Origin: Noviherbaspirillum_A sp047237965
GTDB taxonomy: Bacteria; Pseudomonadota; Gammaproteobacteria; Burkholderiales; Burkholderiaceae_D
DNA: 64,000 bases
Assembly (NCBI RefSeq): GCF_047237965.1
Contig: NZ_JBDFLX010000001.1
Location: forward strand, 2,170,001 to 2,234,000
Direction: 5' to 3'
Shown here one piece after another: positions 43,585 to 51,479 of this stretch. The stretch's first letter is position 1, and every line of letters starts with the position of its first letter. The position numbers were made by a program, and so were the translations under genes. The notes under the pieces were generated by a model. That model was not told the origin of the DNA, made no database searches, and saw nothing but the letters and a program-made list of their open reading frames with translations.

Positions 43585-44496
43585 TCAGCCGCGCGGATGA
43601 TGCTGCGCATGCAGCAGCTTCAGGCGCTCGCGGGCGACGTGGGTATAGATCTGGGTGGTGGAAATGTCGGCATGGCCCAGCAGCAACTGCACCACCCGCA
43701 GGTCGGCGCCATGGTTGAGCAGATGGGTGGCGAAGGCATGGCGCAGGGTATGCGGCGACAGCGGCGCATTGATGCCGGCTTTGAGCGCATGCTTCTTGAT
43801 CAGTATCCAGAACATCTGCCGGGTCATCGCGCCGCCGCGGGCGGTGACGAACAGCGCGTCATCGGTTTGCCCGTTCAGGATGGCGCCGCGCGCCTCCTTC
43901 AGGTAGCGCTCGATCCAGCCACGCGCCTCGTCGCCAAAGGGCACCAGCCGCGTCTTGTCGCCCTTGCCGGTGATGCGCAGCACGCCCTCGTTCATGCCGA
44001 CTTCCATGGATTTGAGCAGCACCAGTTCCGATACCCGCAGGCCGCTGGCATACATCAGTTCCAGCATGGTGCGGTCGCGCAGGCCCAGCGGCGTACTGGT
44101 GTCGGGCGCGGCCAGCAGCGCGTCGACCTGGGCTTCCGACAATGTCTTGGGGAAACGCTGCGGCTGGCGCGCCGAACGCATGCGCAGGCAGGGGTCGACC
44201 GCAATGCGGTTCTGCCGCAGCGCCATCTGGTAATAGCGCCGCAGCACCGCCAGCCGGCGGTTCGACGAGGTGGCGCGGCTGTCGGCATGGCGGGCGGCGA
44301 AATAGCCGTTGAGTTCAGGCGCGCCCGCCGCGTCCAGCGGCTTGCCGTGCTCGGCTTCCAGCCAGGTTGCAAACAGGGTCAGGTCGCGGCGGTAGGCTTC
44401 CAGGGTGTTCTTCGCCAGGCCGTCTTCCAGCCACAGGGTGTCGCAGAAGGCGTCGATCTGCGGCTGGCTGGCGAGCGCCTTTGCTGCCTGTTCCAT
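43585..44496 (-). CDS. xerD: Site-specific tyrosine recombinase XerD
   Basis: 303 residues. Resolves chromosome dimers at dif with XerC. N-terminal SAM-like DNA-binding domain, then the catalytic core: Arg in 'YASGLRVSELVLLKS', 'HTLRHAFATHLLNHGADLRV' (HxxR), 'VQLLLGHADISTTQIYTHV' with His/Trp position and the nucleophile Tyr in QIYTH. The start overlaps the ogt stop by one base (TGATG). Confidence 0.95.
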   Translation of the reverse strand: MEQAAKALASQPQIDAFCDTLWLEDGLAKNTLEAYRRDLTLFATWLEAEHGKPLDAAGAPELNGYFAARHADSRATSSNRRLAVLRRYYQMALRQNRIAVDPCLRMRSARQPQRFPKTLSEAQVDALLAAPDTSTPLGLRDRTMLELMYASGLRVSELVLLKSMEVGMNEGVLRITGKGDKTRLVPFGDEARGWIERYLKEARGAILNGQTDDALFVTARGGAMTRQMFWILIKKHALKAGINAPLSPHTLRHAFATHLLNHGADLRVVQLLLGHADISTTQIYTHVARERLKLLHAQHHPRG

Positions 44497-44996
44497 CAGT
44501 AGCCCTCCACGCCTTCATGGGCCAGCAGCCAGCGCTTGACGCGCAGGTGAAAGCCGTCGGCGTCGGCGCTGTTGGCAAAGCCGCCCAGCCCGCCGGCCGC
44601 GGTGACGCGGTGGCACGGCACTGCCAGCGGAAACCAGTTGGCGCCGCAGGCCTGGCCCACCGCGCGTGGCGCCGAGCCGAGCAGGCGGGCGATGTCGCCA
44701 TAGGTGCGCACCCGGCCGCGCGGGATGGCGGAAATCGCGGACCACACCTTTTGCTGGAACGGCGTGCCAGCTGCCTGCAGCGGCAGGTCGAAGCGGAAGT
44801 CGGGGTCGGCGAAATAGCGTTGCAGCTGGCGCGCGACCTGTTCGGCCAGGTCGTCGGCCGGGTCCAGCAGCGCATGGGATGGCGGCAGGTACACCAGTTC
44901 GCGCACCAGGCCATGGTCGGTGCGCACGCCCATCGCGCCAAACGGGGCCGGCAGGACGGCGGAGAAAATCGAGGGAATCGGCATGGCCGCCAGCAT
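44496..44996 (-). CDS. ogt: Methylated-DNA-[protein]-cysteine S-methyltransferase
   Basis: 166 residues from the ATG at 44996; other starts at 45026 and 44984 are possible. Suicide repair protein removing methyl groups from O6-methylguanine. 'TPFQQKVWSAISAIPRGRVR', the recognition helix 'GSAPRAVGQACGANWFPLA' and the acceptor Cys128 in VPCHRV are intact. Translationally coupled to xerD. Confidence 0.93.
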   Translation of the reverse strand: MLAAMPIPSIFSAVLPAPFGAMGVRTDHGLVRELVYLPPSHALLDPADDLAEQVARQLQRYFADPDFRFDLPLQAAGTPFQQKVWSAISAIPRGRVRTYGDIARLLGSAPRAVGQACGANWFPLAVPCHRVTAAGGLGGFANSADADGFHLRVKRWLLAHEGVEGY

Positions 44997-45158
44997 AAAG
45001 GAAAAATGCGCGCGCGGCACCGGCAAGGCTTGCGCCGGAGGGTAAAGCTTTCATCGGGCATGCGCTACAGTACAAAGGCAGCCCGAGCGGGCTGCATACC
45101 TGCCGGCACGCCACGTTACTGAGCAGGAACACGTTTTCCATTTACGGGGAGAAGAACA

Positions 45159-46046
45159 ATGACACAGCCATTCATCCCGCACCGGCCCGCCATCAACTGG
45201 ACGCCGCGCGCCGGCCGCCGCCGGTCGCGCACCCAGCGCATCGTGCGCCGCGAAGGCAAGCCGCTGATCGCCGCCACCGAATTCACCGCCGCCGTGGCCA
45301 TCGTCGCCGAGCGCATCGACATCAAGGCGCTGGCTCACCTGCCGATGGTGGCGCAGTCGCCGCTGATGGTGCGCCTGCCCGGCGCCGGCGTGGCGGCCAT
45401 CTTCCGCTATGGCGCGGTGGCCTTCTTCGCCGAAGAAGGCGGCGACCGCGAATGGCTGATGGCCAGCATCGGCCCCGCCAGTTCCGGCAAGGGTGATGCG
45501 CTGGCCGAGGAAAAGGCGACGGTCATCGTCGACCCCGAAACCCATGAAGGCCCGGTTGGCAATGCGATCCACATCCACGCCGCCGACCGCGACCGGCTGC
45601 AACTCCTGGCCGAAGTGATGTCCAAGGCGGCCATGCTGTCCTTCCAGGAGAGTCGCTCGGCCGGCGAATTCGACCGCATCGAACCCCTGGCGCAGGACCT
45701 GGCCGACGACGGCCGCTTCTCGGTGCGCTCCCAGGAGCTGATGCGGGCGGTGGGCAACATGCTGCTGTCGGAACACAGGCTGACGAGCCGGGCCGAGGTG
45801 ATGGACAAGCCCGAGCTGTTGTGGAGCAACAGCCACCTTGAAGGGCTGCATGCGCGGCTGGAAGGCGACTATGAAATCATCGACCGCGCCAAGGCGCTGG
45901 AACGCAAGCTGGCCACGCTGGTGCGCACTGCCGAGACGCTGCTGGAGACGGTGCGCTACAAGAGTTCGCATCGGGTCGAGTGGTACATCGTGGCGCTGAT
46001 CGTGATGGAGCTGGTGGTGTCGCTGTATGGGCATTTCGGGCACTAG
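45159..46046 (+). CDS. DUF155 (RMND1/Sif2-type) membrane-anchored protein
   Basis: 295 residues. DUF155 signatures are 'GVAAIFRYGAVAFFAEEGGD', 'LAQDLADDGRFSVRSQELM', 'KPELLWSNSHLEGLHARLEG' and a final coiled segment followed by one C-terminal membrane helix ('WYIVALIVMELVVSLYG'). Mitochondrial homologues (RMND1) support mitoribosomes; the bacterial role is unknown. Divergent from ogt. The repeat region starts just after its stop. Confidence 0.87.
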   Translation: MTQPFIPHRPAINWTPRAGRRRSRTQRIVRREGKPLIAATEFTAAVAIVAERIDIKALAHLPMVAQSPLMVRLPGAGVAAIFRYGAVAFFAEEGGDREWLMASIGPASSGKGDALAEEKATVIVDPETHEGPVGNAIHIHAADRDRLQLLAEVMSKAAMLSFQESRSAGEFDRIEPLAQDLADDGRFSVRSQELMRAVGNMLLSEHRLTSRAEVMDKPELLWSNSHLEGLHARLEGDYEIIDRAKALERKLATLVRTAETLLETVRYKSSHRVEWYIVALIVMELVVSLYGHFGH

Positions 46047-46138
46047 GAGCGTGCTTCACGGTTGTGTGAAGGGACAATGACGAGGTGAGTGTTGGCAGGG
46101 TGCGGTGTGCCGTTGCCTTTGAAGTACGCGCAGCGACA

Positions 46139-46440
<302 letters not shown>

Positions 46441-46600
46441 ATGACGATAGTGAGATGGTGTTGTTTCACCCGGCGTAAAGACGTCACTGCGAAGCAGCAG
46501 TTGCTTGTAAAGTTTGAAGTTTCAATACGAACGTCAACAACAACACCGACAGTGCTGCCCGAGCGTTGCCGGGTGACGCAATGCGGCTGCACTGCCGTGG
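46441..46600. other. Spacer between the two repeat copies
   Basis: About 160 bp of lower-GC DNA between the inner ends of the repeats, without a start codon in a plausible gene context. Both inner borders carry CCCGGCTTG-like sequence, in opposite orientation. I see no gene. Confidence 0.4.
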
Positions 46601-46650
46601 AGACAAGCCGGGAATCCGTCCCGGCGGCCGGGTCACTTTTTTTGCTTCGC

Positions 46651-47940
46651 TGTATAGACCGGGGACATAGGTTACACATGTGCCGGGACATGGGTAACAG
46701 ATTTAATCGTGCTTTTCGGCATTGCGCAAGTCGATTTGGCCAAATCGCTGATGCGCAAAGTACAGGTCATAAATGCCGTCCTGGCCTGACAGGGCGCGGG
46801 CCGCAATACGATGCCTGTGCAAGGCGCTGGAGACGCGAAAGCTGCGCTTGTGGAACTTCACATGCCCGTTCCACCCGACGGTCTCCACCAGGTCTTCCTG
46901 CGGATAAACAATCTCTGGCAATCGCTCGGGATAGGCCAGACGGCTTTGCCGGAACCGGGTTACCGGCGTGGCCATGCCGATGGCTTCATGCGGCCGCTCG
47001 TTGTTGTAGATCATTCGCCAGCGGTCGAATGCGTTCTGGACCTCCTCAAGGTCAACGAAGTGACGCCCGTGCAGCACATCTGCCTTGAGCGTGCGATGGA
47101 AACGTTCGTCCTTGCCATTGGTCTGTGGATGAGCCGGACGACTGTGACTGATGCGAATGCCCAACTGAATCAACCAGATGGTGAGCTTGGTGATGCCATG
47201 CTCGTGCTGCGACGGACTGCCCCATGGAGAACCGTTGTCAGCGTTGATCCGTACTGGCATGCCGTGATGGCGAAAGGCAGTTTCCAGAGCTGCCTGCACA
47301 GTGGCAGTGTCCGGGTTCAGGCAAGCCTGCAGGACGATGTTGTAGCGTGAATGATCATCCAGCACGGTCAGTGGATGACACGTGGCCTGGCCGGTCTGGA
47401 AATGGCCCTTGAAGTCGATCTGCCAGAGATCATTGGGCTGGGCATGCTCGAAGCGCTGCCAGGCGGTGCTGTTTGCGCTTGCCTTTTCTGAGATCAAGCC
47501 ATGTCGATGCAGAATCCGGGTAATGGTGCTGGGGGTTGGCACCTGGATGTGACCCTGATTGAGCAGGCTGCGATGAATCTTGCGGCCGCCCCAGGTGGGG
47601 TGTTTCAGACGCACCTTCACTACCAGCTCTTCGTTTGCCTGGCTGGTACGCAGTGGCGTATTGCAGGGTCTGCGCGAGCAGTCCTGCAGGCCAGCAGGGC
47701 CCTGCGTCATGCTGCGTTCACGCCATTTGTATCCTGTCTTGCGACTGATTCCAAAACGCGTGCATAGGGCACTGAAGTTCACGCCATCCTGCTGCGCTAG
47801 CGCCGTAAATTCTTGTCGAAGGGTCATCATGTCAACGTCTTTCCAGGGCATGGTTAGAGAATCCTTTGGCTTGATATGGAATACGCCAAAGTGTTACCCA
47901 TGTCCCGGCACAGTTGTTACCCATGTCCCCGGTCTATACA
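46651..47940 (-). mobile_element. IS481-family insertion sequence, complete
   Basis: A 1290-bp element with near-perfect terminal inverted repeats: left TGTATAGACCGGGGACATAG, right (in reverse) TGTATAGACCGGGGACATGG. Each end holds two tandem copies of a GGGACATGGGTAACA-like motif, probably transposase binding sites. It is flanked by a 6-bp duplication, CTTCGC, at 46645-46650 and 47941-47946. Its target is the loop of the repeat's hairpin (GCTTCGCC). Confidence 0.92.
46703..47851 (-). CDS. IS481-family transposase
   Basis: 382 residues. N-terminal helix-turn-helix ('FSALCTRFGISRKTGYKWRE'), HTH_29-like linker ('RTSQANEELVVKVRLKHPTW'), then a DDE integrase core: Asp in 'DLWQIDFKGHFQTGQ', Asp in 'VRINADNGSPWGSPSQHEHG' and Glu in 'HPQTNGKDERFHRTLKADV'. 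A C-terminal beta-rich segment follows ('VGWNGHVKFHKRSFRV'). Frame intact; probably functional. Confidence 0.95.
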   Translation of the reverse strand: MPWKDVDMMTLRQEFTALAQQDGVNFSALCTRFGISRKTGYKWRERSMTQGPAGLQDCSRRPCNTPLRTSQANEELVVKVRLKHPTWGGRKIHRSLLNQGHIQVPTPSTITRILHRHGLISEKASANSTAWQRFEHAQPNDLWQIDFKGHFQTGQATCHPLTVLDDHSRYNIVLQACLNPDTATVQAALETAFRHHGMPVRINADNGSPWGSPSQHEHGITKLTIWLIQLGIRISHSRPAHPQTNGKDERFHRTLKADVLHGRHFVDLEEVQNAFDRWRMIYNNERPHEAIGMATPVTRFRQSRLAYPERLPEIVYPQEDLVETVGWNGHVKFHKRSFRVSSALHRHRIAARALSGQDGIYDLYFAHQRFGQIDLRNAEKHD

Positions 47941-48127
47941 CTTCGCCAAAAAAAGTAACCAAAAAAAGGCGACCCGGTGATCGCGCCCCGCTGCGCGGGG
48001 TTCCCGTGTCAGCGGTACCCGGAGCGGGGCGCGGCTAAACTCGCCAAGCTGCGCTTGACTCAGACAGACGCCGCACCTTTTCCCGCTCCGGGCACCGCTG
48101 ACACGGCGCGCTCAACGGGATTTCACT
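47941..48127 (-). repeat. Long intergenic repeat, copy B (interrupted by IS481)
   Basis: Reverse-orientation copy of the element at 46206-46440. It has the blocks TCCCGTTGAGCGCGCCGTG, GAGCGGGAAAAGGTGCGGCG, GAGTTTAGCCGCGCCCCGCT and CGCGCAGCGGGGCGCGATCA in the same order, with scattered differences. Its hairpin (ACTTTTTTT-GGCGAAGC-AAAAAAAGT) is split by the IS481 insertion; the rest continues at 46650-46600. Confidence 0.85.
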
Positions 48128-48187
48128 GCAACGGCAACGGCAACGGCAACGTCAAAAGCAACGGCAACGGCAACGGCAACGGCAAAA
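48128..48187 (-). repeat. Hexanucleotide array (GCAACG)n, inverted relative to 46140
   Basis: Eight perfect GCAACG units in two blocks of four (48128-48151, 48158-48181), each block followed by a variant unit (TCAAAA, GCAAAA). This is the reverse complement, in another phase, of the TTGCCG array at 46140. Confidence 0.93.
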
Positions 48188-48200
48188 GCCAACTGCAACT

Positions 48201-48260
48201 GCTACTGCTACTGCTACTGCTACTGCTACTGCTACTGCTACTGCTACTGCTACTGCTACT
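48201..48260 (+). repeat. Hexanucleotide array (GCTACT)10
   Basis: Ten perfect tandem copies of GCTACT directly after the GCAACG array, with a different unit. Frames through it give poly-Leu or poly-Ser repeats and are not genes. Likely a variable-length locus. Confidence 0.95.
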
Positions 48261-48314
48261 GTGGCCCTCTTCTTCCACAGTCAACTTCATCCCGGCCTCA
48301 TACGACCGCCCAAT

Positions 48315-48349
48315 AAAAAAACCGCCGCTCACAGGAGCGACGGTTTTTT
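48315..48349 (-). terminator. Rho-independent terminator of dctPQM
   Basis: A 10-bp stem with one mismatch (ACCGCCGCTC / GAGCGACGGT), loop ACAG, flanked by A6 and T6. In the reverse direction the stem is followed by TTTTTTATT, 20 bp beyond the dctM stop. It may also stop rightward transcription from the repeat region. Confidence 0.85.
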
Positions 48350-48370
48350 GCCTGAGCGTCTCAACGCAAC

Positions 48371-49654
48371 TCAGCTCCCGTACAGCAGATTAGGCAGCCA
48401 CAGCGAAATCTGCGGCACGTACGTCACCAGCAGCAGGAAGCCCAGCATGGTCAGCAGCCACGGCATCACCGCCACCGTCAGCTCGCTGATGCCCATCTTG
48501 GTAATGCCCGAGGCCACGTACAGGTTCAGGCCCACCGGCGGATGGCACATGCCGACCTCCATGTTCACCACCATCATGATGCCGAAGTGCACTGGGTCGA
48601 TGCCCAGCGTCATCGCCACCGGGAACAGGATAGGCGCCATGATCAGCACGATGGAGGACGGCTCCATCACGTTGCCCGCCAACAGCAGCAGCACATTGAC
48701 CACCAGCAGGAAGCTGATGACGCCAAAGCCCTTGTCCATGATCCAGCCAGCCATCGCCTGCGGGATGTTTTCCGAGGTCATCAGGAAGGAGAACAGCACC
48801 GCGTTGGTGATGATGTAGAGCAGCATGGCCGACATCGATGCCGAGTCCAGCAGCACCTTGGGCACCTGCTTCATACCCATGTCCTTGTAGACGAAGACCG
48901 CAACGACGAAGGCATACACCGCCGACATCGCGGCCGCTTCGGTCGGCGTGAATACGCCGGTATAAATACCGCCCATCACGATAACGATCAGCAGCAGGCC
49001 CCATGCGCTCTTGCGGAAGGCCGCAAGGCGCTCAGCCCAGCTGGCCTTGGGCATGCGCGGATAGTTGTGCTTCTTCGCCAGGTACCACGTGGTCAGGCCA
49101 AGCAGCGTGGCCAGCATCAGGCCGGGCACCACGCCTGCCATGAACAGCTTGCCCACCGAGGTGTTGGTGGAGACCGAATACATCACCATCACGATCGACG
49201 GCGGGATCAGGATGCCCAGTGCGCCCGAGGTGGTGATCACGCCGGCGCCGAAGCCCTTGGGATAACCCTGGCGCACCATGGCCGGCATGATGATCGAGCC
49301 AATCGCCACCACCGTCGCCGGGCTGGAGCCGGACACCGCGGCGAACAGCGCGCAGGCGACCACGCCGCCCAGCGCCAGGCCGCCATGCCAGTGGCCCACC
49401 ATCGCCGTGGCGAAGTTGATCATGCGCCGCGCCACGCCGCCATGGGTCAGGAAGTTGCCGGCCAAAATGAAGAACGGGATCGCCATGATCTCGAACTTCT
49501 CGATGCCGGTGAACAGCTTCAGCGCCACCGATTCGATCGGCACCTCGGTCATGGTGAACAGGAAGGTCAGCACCGTCAGGCCAAGCGAAATCGAGATCGG
49601 CATGCCGGTCAGCATCAGCGCCAGCAGCAGTACAAAGATAATCAGCGCATTCAT
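48371..49654 (-). CDS. dctM: TRAP transporter large permease DctM
   Basis: 427 residues with about twelve hydrophobic segments. Typical DctM features are 'MNALIIFVLLLALMLTGMPI', 'ALFAAVSGSSPATVVAIGSI', 'GYPKGFGAGVITTSGALGIL' and 'IPPSIVMVMYSVSTNTSVGK'; near the end is 'MVVNMEVGMCHPPVGLNLYV'. It forms the Na+-coupled pore of a periplasmic-binding-protein-dependent transporter. Its ATG overlaps the dctQ stop by 4 bp. Confidence 0.96.
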   Translation of the reverse strand: MNALIIFVLLLALMLTGMPISISLGLTVLTFLFTMTEVPIESVALKLFTGIEKFEIMAIPFFILAGNFLTHGGVARRMINFATAMVGHWHGGLALGGVVACALFAAVSGSSPATVVAIGSIIMPAMVRQGYPKGFGAGVITTSGALGILIPPSIVMVMYSVSTNTSVGKLFMAGVVPGLMLATLLGLTTWYLAKKHNYPRMPKASWAERLAAFRKSAWGLLLIVIVMGGIYTGVFTPTEAAAMSAVYAFVVAVFVYKDMGMKQVPKVLLDSASMSAMLLYIITNAVLFSFLMTSENIPQAMAGWIMDKGFGVISFLLVVNVLLLLAGNVMEPSSIVLIMAPILFPVAMTLGIDPVHFGIMMVVNMEVGMCHPPVGLNLYVASGITKMGISELTVAVMPWLLTMLGFLLLVTYVPQISLWLPNLLYGS

Positions 49655-50220
49655 ACCTTGGCTCCGGCGATGTCTTCTTCATTGGGGTCGATGCCTTCGA
49701 CATGGGCATGGTCATGCTTGGGCAGCTCGCCCGTGCGGATGAAGCTCCAGGCCACCTGCAGGAAGCGGAAGCACATCAGGTAGGAGCCGAGCGGCACGGC
49801 CAGGTAGACCATCCACATCGGAATTTCCAGCACTTCGGAAGTGCTGCTGGTGTGGCTGAGCTCATAGACGAAGGTTGCGCCCAGGGTGCCGACGATGCCG
49901 GTAAACAGCGCGCCGGCCAGGAGACCCAGCACCACGAAGCGGCGGTACCAAGGGCCGTTCATGCGGTTGATCAGCACGTCGACGCCGACGTGGATGCCGG
50001 TGCGCACGCCATAGGCGGCGCCGAACTTGGCCATCCAGACGAACATGTAGATGGTCAGTTCCTGTGCCCAGCTGGTGTTGAGTTGTATCAGCCAGTCCTG
50101 CACGCCCGGTATCGGCCAACCGGATGCATAGCGGTGCACCACCGCCACAAAGACGACGATGGTCGCCGCGGCCATCAGGCTGGCGATCAGCCATTCCTCA
50201 AGATGGTCAAGAATTTTCAT
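49651..50220 (-). CDS. dctQ: TRAP transporter small permease DctQ
   Basis: 189 residues with four membrane helices. 'EEWLIASLMAAATIVVFVAV', 'WAQELTIYMFVWMAKFGAAY' and 'RTGIHVGVDVLINRM' match DctQ. It lies 102 bp downstream of dctP and is coupled to dctM. The C-terminal ~30 residues are polar and cytoplasmic. Confidence 0.94.
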   Translation of the reverse strand: MKILDHLEEWLIASLMAAATIVVFVAVVHRYASGWPIPGVQDWLIQLNTSWAQELTIYMFVWMAKFGAAYGVRTGIHVGVDVLINRMNGPWYRRFVVLGLLAGALFTGIVGTLGATFVYELSHTSSTSEVLEIPMWMVYLAVPLGSYLMCFRFLQVAWSFIRTGELPKHDHAHVEGIDPNEEDIAGAKV

Positions 50221-50322
50221 GGGAGTCTCCTACAGACGCATGGATGGCCCGCCCGACGCAATGCGGCCTGCCGGCGCAATGCCGGCAAGCCGCAGGAGGC
50301 TGCTGCAACGGACCGCTTGTGA

Positions 50323-51327
50323 TTACTTGCCGCCGAGCGCGGCCGCTTCCTTGTTGACGGCGTCGATGGTGGCCTTGCCGATGCGGCTTTCCATGTCCTT
50401 CTGGACCGGCGCCAGCGCCTTGCGCCATTCGGCCTTCTCCTTGTCGTTCAGCGCATAGATTTCGGTCTTGCCGGACGCCTTGACCGCCGCCATGGCCTTG
50501 TCGTTTTCCTGCTGGGCGATGGCGTTGGCGTACTTGGTCGCATCCTTCATCGCCACTTCCAGCTGGGTGCGCACGTCCGCCGGGAGGCCGTCCCAGAACT
50601 TCTTGTTCACGATGACCGCATAGCCCAGGTAGCCATGGTCGGACACGGTCACGTGCTTCTGCACTTCATGCATCTTCTGGGTGTAGAGGTTGGACGGCGG
50701 ATTCTCGGTGCCGTCCACCACGCCGGTCTGCAGCGCCTGGTAGACCTCGGAGAAGGCCATCACCTGCGGGTTCGCGCCCAGCGCGCGCATCTGCGCGTCC
50801 AGCACCTTGGACGACTGGATGCGCATCTTCATGCCCTTGAAGTCGGCCGGCACATGCATCGGCTTGTTGGACGACATGACCTTGAAGCCGTTGTCCCAGT
50901 AGGCCAGGCCGGTGATGCCCTTGGGTTCGAGCTTCTTGAACAGGTCCTTGCCGACCGGGCCTTCGGTGACGCGGTACAGCACGTCCTTGGACGGGAAGAT
51001 GTAAGGCAGGTCGAAAACCTCGAATTCCTTCACGCCCAGCGGGCCGAACTTGGCCAGCGACGGCGCCAGCATCTGCACCGCGCCCAGCTGCAGCGCTTCC
51101 ATTTCTTCCTTGTCCTTGTACAGCGTGCTGTTCGGGTACACTTCGACCTTCACGCGACCCTTGGTGCCCTTCTCCGCCAGTTCCTTGAAACGCTCCGCCG
51201 CCTTGCCCTTGGGCGTGTCGTTCGCCACCACGTGGCTGAATTTGATCACGATGGGCGCTTGGGCAAAGGCCGGTCCGGCCACGATGGCGGCGCCAGCCAG
51301 CGCCAGATAAAGGGACTTGAATTTCAT
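50323..51327 (-). CDS. dctP: TRAP transporter solute-binding protein DctP (C4-dicarboxylate type)
   Basis: 334 residues from the ATG at 51327, which has GGAG upstream; a longer frame to 51399 is not supported. Signal peptide residues 1-22 ending AFA. Mature protein 'IVIKFSHVVANDTPKGKAAE', 'VKVEVYPNSTLYKDKEEMEA' and 'MKMRIQSSKVLDAQMRALGA', with the carboxylate-binding Arg in 'KMRIQSS', and 'VDGTENPPSNLYTQKMHEVQ'. These agree with DctP of succinate/malate/fumarate transporters. Divergent from dctS, whose product likely controls it. Confidence 0.93.
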   Translation of the reverse strand: MKFKSLYLALAGAAIVAGPAFAQAPIVIKFSHVVANDTPKGKAAERFKELAEKGTKGRVKVEVYPNSTLYKDKEEMEALQLGAVQMLAPSLAKFGPLGVKEFEVFDLPYIFPSKDVLYRVTEGPVGKDLFKKLEPKGITGLAYWDNGFKVMSSNKPMHVPADFKGMKMRIQSSKVLDAQMRALGANPQVMAFSEVYQALQTGVVDGTENPPSNLYTQKMHEVQKHVTVSDHGYLGYAVIVNKKFWDGLPADVRTQLEVAMKDATKYANAIAQQENDKAMAAVKASGKTEIYALNDKEKAEWRKALAPVQKDMESRIGKATIDAVNKEAAALGGK

Positions 51328-51384
51328 GATTTCTCCAGGTGGATAAGAATGTTTCTTGTTTTTCTTGCTGTTAATTAACAGGCA

Positions 51385-51432
51385 GCACATTCTGTGCAAG
51401 TGGTTCCAATGTCACAACTGTGGATAACCACA
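51385..51432. promoter_or_regulatory. Two short palindromes in the dctP-dctS intergenic region
   Basis: GCACA-TTC-TGTGC at 51385-51397 and TGTGG-ATAA-CCACA at 51419-51432 lie between the divergent genes, 21 bp apart. They are candidate binding sites for the LuxR-type regulator DctR. I looked for a sigma-54 -24/-12 element for dctP and did not find one with correct spacing. Confidence 0.35.
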
Positions 51433-51479
51433 ATAGCCAAAGCCGGACTTAATGTTTCCGCAAAGATACAATTTCTGCC

